Origin: Natribaculum luteum
GTDB lineage: Archaea > Halobacteriota > Halobacteria > Halobacteriales > Natrialbaceae
Assembly: GCF_023008545.1 (NCBI RefSeq)
Contig: NZ_CP095398.1
Coordinates: 62,001 to 126,000 of the forward strand
Length of the DNA: 64,000 bases
Direction of reading: 5' to 3'
In this document: positions 25,792 through 34,942 of the stretch, piece by piece
Layout of the letters: each line of letters starts with the position of its first letter
Position numbering within the stretch: the stretch's first letter is position 1
Notes under the pieces: generated by a model
The model's input: only the letters and a program-made list of their open reading frames with translations
Told to the model about the DNA's origin: nothing
Database searches by the model: none
Translations under genes and position numbers: made by a program

Positions 25792-27024
25792 ATGGCACAC
25801 CCAACGCCAGCGAATGGAACCAGACTCGTCGTTTCACCTGGACAGGTCGTGCTCGGAACGGGCGCAATCGAGGAGGTCGGCGAGTACGCCGATCTGTACG
25901 GAAACCGGGCGCTGCTGGTCGCGACCGAACAGATCGACGAGATCCACGGTGATCGAGTTCGAGAACAGCTATCGGCAGCGGGTATCGAGACCGTCTCGTA
26001 CACGGACGTTCGGCCCGATCCGACGGTCGAGAACATCGAGGCCGCCTACGACGTCTGGCAACGAGACGAGTGTGACGTGATCGTCACCCTCGGCGGCGGG
26101 TCGTCGATCGACGCCGGAAAAGGCGTCGGCATTCTCGCCACAAACGACGGCCACATCCGCGACTTCGGCGTCGACAGGGCGGGCTACGAGGGCGTCCCGA
26201 ATCCGACGCCGCCGCTCATCGCAGTCAACACCACTGCTGGCACTGGCAGTGAAGCGACCCGTTCTGTCGTCGTCTCCGACGAGAGCACCGACACGAAGTT
26301 CCTCATCGTCTCGAAGAACGTCGTGCCGGACGTGGCAGTCGAGGACCCGGAGCTGACGCGTTCGTTACCACAGAGTCACACGGCGTTCACCGGTATCGAC
26401 GCGCTCACTCACGCGATCGAAGCCTACGTCTCGGTCAAGTCCTACGGCGTTCCACAGGACTTCGCACGGGGTGCGATCCGCCGAATCGGCCGCTGGTTAC
26501 CCGTCGCGTGGGCGAACGGCGACGATATCGAGGCGCGAACGGAGATGATGATCGGCCAGTTACAGGCCGGCCAGGCGTTCACGAACTCCTCGGTCGCGCT
26601 CGTCCACGGGATGGCACGACCCCTCGGCGCACAGTTGCACCTCCCCCACGGGCTCGCGAACGCCATCCTTCTCCCGTACGTGATGGAGTTCTCGGCGATG
26701 GCCGCGCCAGAGGAGTACGCCGAAATCGCCCGGTTACTCGAGGCCGCAGAACCCGGCGACACCGATCGCGAGGCTGCGGACAGGGCGAGCGAGGCCGTCC
26801 ACCAGCTGTGTGCGGACGTCGGCCTCACGTCGTACCTGGACGACTACGGCGAGATCCCGTCCCGGGAGGAGTACCTCGACGTCGTTGGAAAGATGGCTCA
26901 GGACGCGATCGACTCGGGGTCGCCCGACAACAACCCCCGAAAGCCAACGCGCGAGGAACTCGAGGAGCTGTTCGTCACGGTGTACGACAACGCCCTCGCA
27001 CCCGACAGTCCGCGTCGTGCCTGA
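25792..27024 (+). CDS. iron-containing alcohol dehydrogenase
   Basis: This 410-residue group III alcohol dehydrogenase has the dinucleotide motif GGGSSIDAGKGVGIL at about residues 100-115, NTTAGTGSEATRSVV and the metal-binding stretch from THAIEAYVS. LVHGMARPLGAQLHLPHGLANAILLPYV follows, with the conserved His ligands. The family reduces aldehydes or oxidises alcohols with NAD(P). It is divergent from the reductase gene and convergent with the propionyl-CoA synthase gene. A 3-hydroxypropionate or lactaldehyde-type dehydrogenase role is possible. The start at 25792 removes six unrelated codons from a longer in-frame alternative at 25774. Confidence 0.9.
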   Translation: MAHPTPANGTRLVVSPGQVVLGTGAIEEVGEYADLYGNRALLVATEQIDEIHGDRVREQLSAAGIETVSYTDVRPDPTVENIEAAYDVWQRDECDVIVTLGGGSSIDAGKGVGILATNDGHIRDFGVDRAGYEGVPNPTPPLIAVNTTAGTGSEATRSVVVSDESTDTKFLIVSKNVVPDVAVEDPELTRSLPQSHTAFTGIDALTHAIEAYVSVKSYGVPQDFARGAIRRIGRWLPVAWANGDDIEARTEMMIGQLQAGQAFTNSSVALVHGMARPLGAQLHLPHGLANAILLPYVMEFSAMAAPEEYAEIARLLEAAEPGDTDREAADRASEAVHQLCADVGLTSYLDDYGEIPSREEYLDVVGKMAQDAIDSGSPDNNPRKPTREELEELFVTVYDNALAPDSPRRA

Positions 27025-27186
27025 TTCTCGCCGGGGATTCGTTCTCACAGATTCGTTCGTCGTTTCGACGGCGCATGTCGTGCGCTCTGGGCACGGTAAC
27101 CATCGAGTCCGTCCCGAACACGGTGGCCATCGAGTCCGTTCGAATCAAAATCGGAAGAAAAAGACCGGTACTGGCGCGGCGTCAGA

Positions 27187-30100
27187 TTACTCGTCCTGAT
27201 CGGCCCACGCGAGGAACAGTTCCTCTTTCGAGGTCAACCCCTCGTCCGGGAGCGCGTGCTCGACGACGTAGCTACTCGCCTCGTGTTCGTTGTCCCACAT
27301 TGCCTGGTGGGCGTCCGGGAGGTCCTCCCAGTCGACGACCGCCGGGTCGGTGAGGTCGACCTCTCCGGCGTCGATCGCCTCGTTGAGCTGTTCGACCTCG
27401 TAGGCGTTGCTCAGATGCGTCCCGAGGATCTCCGCAGTCGGCATCAGGACGTCACGCTGGCGCATCCAGACCTGCGGTGCGTACATCGAGTAGCGGTTGT
27501 CCTCGAGGTTCTCGCTGTAGACCACGTTGCCGGTGTGTGGCTTGGTGAGCATGGTACTCACGAAGAGCGCGTCGTGGTCGGCCCGGTCGAAGACGACGTC
27601 GGGGTAACCACGCGGGTTCTTCGGGGTTCGGAGGTGTTCGCCGACGGCCCTGCCGAGCGGCTTGAACACTTCGTCGGTGAACTGCTGGACCACGCGGCGG
27701 AACTTCTCGGGATCGTCCTGTGCGTTCGGCAGATCTGGAAGCGTCTCCGGCCAGCGGAACTCCTCCTCGCGACGTTTCAGGTCCTCGAGACTGACCGTCC
27801 CCTCGACGGCGTCCCCGTAGCCGAGCGACTCGACGAACTCCTGCTGTTCGTCGGTGTAGGTGACGACCGCGATCCGCCCGCCGGCCTCGCGGGCGTCCTC
27901 GATAGCGCGCAGGCCGACCTCGTCGACGACGCCGTCGGGGCCGGTGTCGGTTCCGTAGTAGACGAGCACGCCGTCACCGGCGCGGACGTCGGCTCGCTCG
28001 TACATCACCGCCGGCGTCGACGTGCCGGGCTTGCCGAGGAAGGTCAGGTAGTAGCCGGTCGAGGCACCGTAGAACGTGAGTTTGCCGCCCTCCTCGAGCA
28101 TCTGGAACGTCCGCGGGAACGAGAGTTCGCCGGCGTGGCTCACGGCGTAGTCGGCGCGGCGGCCGTCGTGGTGGTCCTCGAAGGCTTCGACGAACTCGCG
28201 GCCCGCCTCTTTCCACTCGTCCCACTTCTCGGGCTCTCGCGGGATGCGTCCCCAGATGTCGTCGTAGGGATCGTCGGTTCGGTCGATCGCGTCGGCACCG
28301 AGCGTCTCGATGCGTTCGGCTCGTTCCTCGCTGGAACACAGTCCCGTGACCTCGACGTCGTTGCGGGTCGCTAGCTTGGTCGTCTCCCAGCCGGTCCCCG
28401 TCGAGGCCCCCTCGACGAACATCGTCGTCCGGGGATCGACGTCGAGCGTCGTGAACAGCGCCCGCCAGACGGTGCCGGTCGCGAGGACGTACGCGCCCGC
28501 CTGCTCGAGCGTCGCTTCCTGGGGGATCGGCAGGACCTGGGGCCCCTGGGCGAGCATGAACTGCTGGTGGCTCCCGTTCGGTCCCTCGTACCCCTGGATC
28601 GAGAAGTCGGCGTACATCGGATCCAGTCCCATCGTCGGCGAGAGCAAGTCGCTCTGTCCGGAGTAGATCGTCACCAGGTCCCCGACCGCGACGCGGCCTT
28701 CGCGCGTGACGGCCTCGCCTGCGTCGACGACGACCGCGACTCCGCCGCTGCCAGTGGTGTGGTAGTCCTGATCGTGGGAGTCGAACTGGCTCACCGGGAT
28801 CCCGGTGATCGCCCAGATGTCGTTGAAGTTGACCTCGCTCGCGAGGACGTACAGCAACACCTCGTTCGGCCCGGGATCCTCGACCGGGACGATCTCCTCG
28901 ACCTCCGCCTCTTCCGGATCGCCGTGGGCAGCCTCGCCAGTGTCGTCGTCTTTGACGACCGCCTGGGCGTACTGGTACTCCGGCACCTCGTCGACGCCCG
29001 GGTAGAACGGCGTGCCGGGCTCGAGGAGCCGACCCTCGTCGATGAGTTCCTGCTCCTGTTCGGGCGAGGGATCGAACCGCTCTCGCGTCGGGAGGGGCTC
29101 GCTCGCACGATCGAGGAACTTCTCGATTCCCGCTTTCCCGCCGACTGGGTCGACGACCGCCTCCGCGAAGTGCGTCGCCTCAGCTTCGAGACCGACGTCG
29201 ATACCGTCCTCGAAGCCGGTCCGGATCGCGTCGATCGCGCGGTCGAAGGCCTTCGTCCGGCCCTCGCTCGTGTATTCACACTGGTTTCTGTTGCGCTCGA
29301 CGATCGGGTCTTCGAGGACGTCCTCGGGGAACTCGCCGGGCTCGCTCCACGTCTCGCGGTTCTCGAGGCGTTGCTCGCGAGCCTCGGCCAGCACGTCCGA
29401 ACCGCCTGCGATGTGTTCGCGGGCGAGTTCTGACGCCCGCGCTCGAGCCGTCCGGTCGGTCTCGAGTTCGTCGATCAGCCCCATCTCGAGAGCCTCGTCG
29501 GCGTCGACGTTTCGGCCGTTCGTGACGATCTTCACGGCGTCCCGGATCCCCTCGAGACCGCGTTTCTCGGCGAGAAGCCGCGGGAGCCGCTGGGTGCCGC
29601 CGTACCCCGGGATGAGGTTCAGGTTGAGTTCGGGCTGGCCGAACTCGGCTCCCCGGTCGGCGACCGAGTAGTGGGCCGCGAGCTGTAACTCGTTGCCGCC
29701 GCCGAGGGCCGCGCCGTTGACTGCGGCGACGACCGGCACGGATAGCTCCTCGATCCGGCGGAACGCCTCGTGAGCCTTGTTCGGGAACGAGATCGCCTCC
29801 TCGAACTCGTGGACCTCCTCGAGAAACTGCTCGATGTCGGCACCGGCGACGAAGTTGCTCGGACCGCCGCCGGTGATCACGACCGCGCCGACGTCCTCGC
29901 GGCGGCCGAGGTGCTCGAGGACGGTGTTCAGTTCGTCGAGCGCGCGTTCGTTGAGCGCGTTCACTGGCGGGCTGTCGATCGTCACCGTCGCGACTTGCTC
30001 GTCCGTGTCGGCCCCGCGGACTGCATTGTACTGGACCGTGACGTTTCGATACTCCTCGAGGATCTCCTGTTCGGCGGCGAGTTGCTGTCGCCGTCGCCAC

Positions 30101-32622
30101 CGTTCGCACTTCGGGCGGATGTCGTCGATCGTCTCGGGATTTTTCAGCGTCGTCGTATCGCCGATCTCCTCGCCGTTTAACATCGCAGTGAGCATGCGAC
30201 GCATGTACTTCCCGGAGCGCGTCTCGGGGAATTCGTCGACCTCGACGAACTCCTCCGGGATCGCGGTGACGCCTTTCTCCTCTCGGACCAGTCGGGACAG
30301 CCGATCTTCGACCTCGGTCGTCAGTCGCTCGTTGGGCTTCGTCTGGACGAACGCGACCGGCGTCAGACCCTTCTCGTGGTGGTCGGCACCGACGACGACC
30401 GCGTTTGCCACCGGCGAGTCGGGGTTGATCTGTTTGTCCTGGAGGATCGCACCCTCGATCTCCTCGGTTCCCATCCGGTGGCCGGAGACGTTGATGACCT
30501 CGTCGGAACGCCCGTGGAGGCTAAAAGAGCGGTCCTCGTACTTCTTGGCGAAGTCACCCTGCAGGTACGCGTACTCGCCGTCCTTCTCGACCCAGTAGAC
30601 GTCCTCGAAGCGCTCGGCGTTGCCCTTCCAGCCGTCTTTCCACCGTTCGGGCCCCCAGTTCTCGAGGTCCCCCCAGACGTACCGCATCAGGTACGGGTAG
30701 GGCTCGCGGATGATGATCTCACCTCGTTCCTCGTCGTCGGCCTCGCGCCACGCGACCGACCCGTCCTCGCGTTCTTCCGCTTTGACCCAGACGTCGCCGA
30801 ACACCCACGGGAGCGGGTAGGTGTGGGCGTCCGGGCGCAACTCGAAGTCCTCGTTCCCGAAGAAGTGCGTCCAGACGATCCCGCCGTGTTCGGTCGCCCA
30901 GTAGGAGTTGATATACCACTCGCAGACTTCCTCCATGCCGAACTGCTGAACCGCGGGACTTACGGGCTCGGCACAGAACGTCGCGACGCGAAGCGAGTCG
31001 GTGCTCCACTCGCGCATGTCGCTTACGCTCTCGTCGTCCTCCATGATCCCCTTGAGGAAGGTCACGCCCGCCTTGAACACCGTCGCACCGTAGCGCTCGA
31101 TGACCGAACTGAACCGGCCGGCGTCGGGGTAGACGGGCGCGCCCTCGAGCAGGATGCTCGTCGTCCGGGTCGACAGCGACGCGCTGATGAGATACGACTG
31201 TCCCGTAATCCAGCCGGGATCGGCGATGACGAACATCGTGTCCTCCCCGGGGACGACGTCGAACGACGTCTTCATCGTGTGTGCGATGCCCGCAGTGTAG
31301 CCGCCGTGGACGTGGACGACGCCTTTGGGTTTGCCCGTCGAACCGCTCGTGAAGATGACGAAGAGCGGATACTCCGCGTCGACCGGTTCGGGCTGCGAAC
31401 TCGCCCACAGCGCCCGGACCAGGTCCCGGTCGGAGAGGTCGTACAGGTCCTCGAAGCTCTCGAGGTCGAATCCGGCCGCCCTGGCGTTCTCGAGGACGTC
31501 CTCGCGGGCCTCGGCGAGCAGGTCCGCGGACCAGGCGTCCCGATCGTGCATCTGGATCTCCTGGCCCGTATGCTCGACGACGATCACCTGCTCGACTCGT
31601 TCGTCGGAGTCGACCAGCGCCTGGGCGATCTCCGTCCTGATCTCGGATTTCTCTTCGCCCGAGAGGTCGTCGAACTCGGCGAGCGCGTTCCCCACGCCGC
31701 GCATGGCCTGGGCCCGTTCGACGGTTATCTCGCCTTCGATCGCCCGTTCGACTGCCGACATCATCGCGTCTGTGTGGTGATCGTCGACCTCGAGGTCGGC
31801 GAGCGTGCCGTCGACGATCTCGGTCACGATGTCGACGGGCAGGTAGTCGTCGAGTGCCGGATCGCCGTACTGCTCTTTGTACGGGACGACCTCCGCGTTG
31901 CGGTAGCCGCCGTCACTCGTGACGAGCACGTCGGCACCGAGCCGTGCGATGCGGTCGGAGAGCGTCTTGTCGCTGAATCCGCCGAACACCGGGGTGTACA
32001 CGATCCCGAGACGCTTTGCCGCCTCGGTGTAGTAGATCTGTTCCATGACGTTCGGCATGTTCAGTGCGATCCGGTCGCCTTTCTCGAGGCCGAGGTTTTG
32101 TAGCACCTGCGCCGCGGACACGACGCGGACGAGCAGTTCGCGTCGCGAGATGTCCTCCGAGACGACCGGACCGCCGCGCCCGCCGTTTTTCGACTGGTCC
32201 CACCGGTCGCCCTCGAAGTGAAACGCCGTCTCCGCGCCGTGGCCCGCGAGGACGTTTCGATCGATCTCGTTGAAACAGGCGTTCGTCTGCCCTCCGGAGA
32301 ACCACTCGTACAGGGGTGCCTCCGAATCGTCGAACGCCACGTCCCAGGGTTCGTGAGACGCCGCGTAGTCTCGTTCGATCGGGCTCCCGTCGTCGAACTG
32401 GAAGCCGGTCCAGGACTCCGAGTCGTCGCTCCAGGACAACCACTCGTCGTCCGATTCGTGATACCAGTGCAGTTCCCGTTTCGCGATCGACCCGTGGAAC
32501 GCACCCGGATCCTCGCGTGCCCGCTCGCGCATCGCCTTCCAATCCTCGGCAGTGCGTATCGGATTCGATCGGACGTCCGTTTCTATGCTCGGTCTGTCTG
32601 CTAGTACGTCTGAGTCTGACAT
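27187..32622 (-). CDS. pcs: propionyl-CoA synthase (trifunctional: CoA ligase, enoyl-CoA hydratase, enoyl-CoA reductase)
   Basis: This 1811-residue fusion converts 3-hydroxypropionate to propionyl-CoA with ATP, CoA and NADPH in bacteria of the 3-hydroxypropionate bicycle. Residues 1-870 form an acetyl-CoA-synthetase-type ligase (TSGSTGKPKG at 425-434, catalytic Lys in TRSGKYMRR near 805). Residues about 875-1200 form a crotonase domain with both catalytic acids (Glu978 in GGGNELQLA, Glu998 in FGQPELNLN). Residues about 1230-1811 form a medium-chain reductase (FNDIWAITGIPVS, TGSGG, EGASTGTGWETT). Domain order, total length and long stretches such as FSGGQTNACFNE, SGHRMGTEEIEGAIL and VSHAGE match the Chloroflexus-type enzyme closely. 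No domain is broken, and all recognisable active-site residues are present. It lies in a minus-strand series after the mutase gene. Confidence 0.96.
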   Translation of the reverse strand: MSDSDVLADRPSIETDVRSNPIRTAEDWKAMRERAREDPGAFHGSIAKRELHWYHESDDEWLSWSDDSESWTGFQFDDGSPIERDYAASHEPWDVAFDDSEAPLYEWFSGGQTNACFNEIDRNVLAGHGAETAFHFEGDRWDQSKNGGRGGPVVSEDISRRELLVRVVSAAQVLQNLGLEKGDRIALNMPNVMEQIYYTEAAKRLGIVYTPVFGGFSDKTLSDRIARLGADVLVTSDGGYRNAEVVPYKEQYGDPALDDYLPVDIVTEIVDGTLADLEVDDHHTDAMMSAVERAIEGEITVERAQAMRGVGNALAEFDDLSGEEKSEIRTEIAQALVDSDERVEQVIVVEHTGQEIQMHDRDAWSADLLAEAREDVLENARAAGFDLESFEDLYDLSDRDLVRALWASSQPEPVDAEYPLFVIFTSGSTGKPKGVVHVHGGYTAGIAHTMKTSFDVVPGEDTMFVIADPGWITGQSYLISASLSTRTTSILLEGAPVYPDAGRFSSVIERYGATVFKAGVTFLKGIMEDDESVSDMREWSTDSLRVATFCAEPVSPAVQQFGMEEVCEWYINSYWATEHGGIVWTHFFGNEDFELRPDAHTYPLPWVFGDVWVKAEEREDGSVAWREADDEERGEIIIREPYPYLMRYVWGDLENWGPERWKDGWKGNAERFEDVYWVEKDGEYAYLQGDFAKKYEDRSFSLHGRSDEVINVSGHRMGTEEIEGAILQDKQINPDSPVANAVVVGADHHEKGLTPVAFVQTKPNERLTTEVEDRLSRLVREEKGVTAIPEEFVEVDEFPETRSGKYMRRMLTAMLNGEEIGDTTTLKNPETIDDIRPKCERWRRRQQLAAEQEILEEYRNVTVQYNAVRGADTDEQVATVTIDSPPVNALNERALDELNTVLEHLGRREDVGAVVITGGGPSNFVAGADIEQFLEEVHEFEEAISFPNKAHEAFRRIEELSVPVVAAVNGAALGGGNELQLAAHYSVADRGAEFGQPELNLNLIPGYGGTQRLPRLLAEKRGLEGIRDAVKIVTNGRNVDADEALEMGLIDELETDRTARARASELAREHIAGGSDVLAEAREQRLENRETWSEPGEFPEDVLEDPIVERNRNQCEYTSEGRTKAFDRAIDAIRTGFEDGIDVGLEAEATHFAEAVVDPVGGKAGIEKFLDRASEPLPTRERFDPSPEQEQELIDEGRLLEPGTPFYPGVDEVPEYQYAQAVVKDDDTGEAAHGDPEEAEVEEIVPVEDPGPNEVLLYVLASEVNFNDIWAITGIPVSQFDSHDQDYHTTGSGGVAVVVDAGEAVTREGRVAVGDLVTIYSGQSDLLSPTMGLDPMYADFSIQGYEGPNGSHQQFMLAQGPQVLPIPQEATLEQAGAYVLATGTVWRALFTTLDVDPRTTMFVEGASTGTGWETTKLATRNDVEVTGLCSSEERAERIETLGADAIDRTDDPYDDIWGRIPREPEKWDEWKEAGREFVEAFEDHHDGRRADYAVSHAGELSFPRTFQMLEEGGKLTFYGASTGYYLTFLGKPGTSTPAVMYERADVRAGDGVLVYYGTDTGPDGVVDEVGLRAIEDAREAGGRIAVVTYTDEQQEFVESLGYGDAVEGTVSLEDLKRREEEFRWPETLPDLPNAQDDPEKFRRVVQQFTDEVFKPLGRAVGEHLRTPKNPRGYPDVVFDRADHDALFVSTMLTKPHTGNVVYSENLEDNRYSMYAPQVWMRQRDVLMPTAEILGTHLSNAYEVEQLNEAIDAGEVDLTDPAVVDWEDLPDAHQAMWDNEHEASSYVVEHALPDEGLTSKEELFLAWADQDE

Positions 32623-32904
32623 GGTACCGATGTTCGAACCGGTTCAATTCCACGAGTTAAATTGGTTACGAATGGCGTAGTCTTTCCCACCAGTTTCTCC
32701 CGCGCGACACCTCGCGTCCCCACCGTCGTCGAGTCGGTGATTGCCGACGCTGTGGCGTCCGAAATCTTTGATCCTGAACTGGTTCGTCGGGCCGTGAGAA
32801 AGCCCGCGCTGGTCAGGGTGTCTCGTTCCAGCGCTCGTTCGGTCGGAAGCGGGAGCCTCTCGAGTTCGAGCCCATTCCGTACGCAATCGAGTTCGATCGC
32901 GTCA

Positions 32905-32984
32905 TCACGATAGCTGTGAGTCGTTACCGCCGCAACCGCGAACCGTCTTGCTGTTGCGTCGGTGCCCAGTCACAGCCATCATTA
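32905..32984 (-). mobile_element. 80-bp palindromic MITE-like element, copy 2
   Basis: Exactly 80 bp, bounded by TCA at 32902-32904 and 32985-32987. In reverse orientation it begins TAATGATGGCTGTGACTGGG and is nearly identical to copy 3. The right-hand TCA is also the mutase stop codon (TGA on the minus strand). Confidence 0.85.
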
Positions 32985-34685
32985 TCAGGCCAGCCCGATC
33001 CGTTCGTCGTAGGCCCCGTGGTGTTTCTTGAACACGTCCATAATCTCGCCCATCGTCGCGTACGCCTTCACCGCGTCGATGATCGGGGGCATGACGTTCT
33101 CGTCGTTCGCGATGGCCTCCGAGATTCCCTCGAGGGACGCCTCGACCGCCTCGTCGTCGCGATCGTCTTTGACCCGCGCCAGGCGCTCGAGTTGCTGGTC
33201 TCGGACGCTGTCGTCGACCTCGAGAATCTCCGGGTTCGTGTCCTCCTCGATCGTGTACTCGTTGACGCCGACGACGACTTCCTCGCCGGCGTCGACCCGG
33301 TTCTGGTACTCGTAGGAGGCTTCCTGGATCTCCCGGTGGAAGTACCCCTCGCCGAGACCCGTGAGAACGCCGTCGCGCATCGAACCGCCGCCCATCTCGC
33401 GAATCTCCTCGAGGTAGTCCATCGTCTCGCGCTCGACCTCGTCTGTGAGCGCTTCCACTGCGAACGAGCCGCCCAGCGGGTCGACGATGTCGGCCACGCC
33501 GGACTCCTCGGCGATAATCTGCTGGGTGCGCAGGGCGACCCGTACTGCCTTCTCGCTCGGCAGGGCGAGTGCCTCGTCGAAGCTGTTGGTATGCAGGCTC
33601 TGGGTCCCGCCGAGGATGCCCGCGAGCGCCTGGATCGTCACCCGGGCGACGTTGTTGAGCGGCTGCTGGGCGGTCAGCGACTGGCCAGCCGTCTGCGTGT
33701 GGAACTTCAGCCGCCTGGACTCGGACTCGTCCGCGCCGTACCACTCGTCCATCACGCGGGCGTAGATCCGCCGTCCGGCACGGAACTTGGCGACCTCCTC
33801 GAAGATCGAGTTGTGGGCGTTGAAGAAAAAGGAGAGTCGCGGGGCAAACGCGTCGACGTCCAGTCCGCGCTCGAGCGCATCGTCGACGTACGCGAAGCCG
33901 TCCGCGAGCGTGAAGGCAAGTTCCTGGATCGCCGTCGATCCCGCCTCACGGATGTGATAGCCCGAGATCGAGACCGGGTACACGTTCGGCGTCTCTTCGA
34001 CGGCGAACTCGATCGTATCGGTGACGGCGTCCAGAGATGGTTCGGGCGGAACGACCCACTCCTTCTGTGCGATGAACTCCTTGAGCATGTCGTTTTGGAA
34101 CGTCGCCCGGATCTCCTCGCGCGGGACGCCCTGCTGGTCGGCGAGCGCGACGTACATCGCGTAGATGACCGGTGCGGAGGGGTTGATCGTAAACGAGGTC
34201 GAGACCTCGCCGACGTCGATACCCTCGAAGAGGATCTCCATGTCCCGCAGGGTGTCGACGGCGACGCCCTCCTTGCCGACCTCGCCCTCGCTCATCCGGT
34301 GGTCCGAATCGATCCCCATCAGCGACGGCATGTCGAACGCCGTCGACAGCCCCGTCTGTCCGTTCTCGATCAGGTAGTGAAAGCGGTCGTTCGTCTCCTC
34401 TGCCGTCCCGAATCCGGCGAACTGGCGCATCGTCCAGGTTCGACCGCGGTGCATCGTCGGATACGGTCCGCGAGTGTACGGCTCCTCGCCGGGGAAGCCG
34501 AGGTCCTCGAGGTAATCGATGTCCGCGACGTCTTCGGGCGTGTAGAGCCGGTCTACCTCGTGGTTCGAGACAGTAACGAACTCGTCTTTCCGTTCGCCGT
34601 GGCGGTCCAGCGCGGGCTCGAGCCGTTCGCTCTCCCACTGCGTTCGCTGCTGGTGAATCTGCTCGAGGTCGTCCTCGTCGTACAT
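32985..34685 (-). CDS. acyl-CoA mutase large subunit (methylmalonyl-/isobutyryl-CoA mutase type)
   Basis: This 566-residue subunit is the TIM-barrel half of a B12-dependent acyl-CoA mutase; the cobalamin-binding small subunit is not in this window. Motifs include TRGPYPTM, WTMRQFAGFGTAEETN, AFDMPS, FQNDMLKEF, SISGYHIREAG and GGTQSLHTNSFDEALALP. Counting from this start, the residues equivalent to P. shermanii methylmalonyl-CoA mutase Tyr89, Arg207 and His244 are Phe89, Gln207 and His244. Phe/Gln is the pair described for isobutyryl-CoA mutase, so the substrate may not be methylmalonyl-CoA. The ATG at 34685 was preferred over a TTG twelve bases upstream. Neighbours are propionyl-CoA synthase and acyl-CoA carboxylase. 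Confidence 0.9.
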   Translation of the reverse strand: MYDEDDLEQIHQQRTQWESERLEPALDRHGERKDEFVTVSNHEVDRLYTPEDVADIDYLEDLGFPGEEPYTRGPYPTMHRGRTWTMRQFAGFGTAEETNDRFHYLIENGQTGLSTAFDMPSLMGIDSDHRMSEGEVGKEGVAVDTLRDMEILFEGIDVGEVSTSFTINPSAPVIYAMYVALADQQGVPREEIRATFQNDMLKEFIAQKEWVVPPEPSLDAVTDTIEFAVEETPNVYPVSISGYHIREAGSTAIQELAFTLADGFAYVDDALERGLDVDAFAPRLSFFFNAHNSIFEEVAKFRAGRRIYARVMDEWYGADESESRRLKFHTQTAGQSLTAQQPLNNVARVTIQALAGILGGTQSLHTNSFDEALALPSEKAVRVALRTQQIIAEESGVADIVDPLGGSFAVEALTDEVERETMDYLEEIREMGGGSMRDGVLTGLGEGYFHREIQEASYEYQNRVDAGEEVVVGVNEYTIEEDTNPEILEVDDSVRDQQLERLARVKDDRDDEAVEASLEGISEAIANDENVMPPIIDAVKAYATMGEIMDVFKKHHGAYDERIGLA

Positions 34686-34942
34686 ACGCTTTCTCAACTA
34701 TACCGCCCGGAGTATAACGTTTTTGCTGCGCTCAGTACGTCGTTTCGGAATGGCGGGTTCTCGGTGCCAACACGGTGGGCGGGCGGCTCGTCTCCTGTCT
34801 CCGACGATCCGGTCCTGCAGCTAGTCGAGGTACACTGGATCAGAAGCGAACGCGGCTTCGTCGGCAGTCGTGTGGCCGATACGGAGCGGACGAGTGCGTG
34901 TTTCCTCGAGTGTTTCGCTGGCCGATTCGTCGCGTGTCCATC

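Noticed and set aside
30376-32103. 575-codon plus-strand frame opposite the ligase domain of Pcs
   Set aside because: Antisense shadow with Val/Asp/Arg-rich low-information translation.
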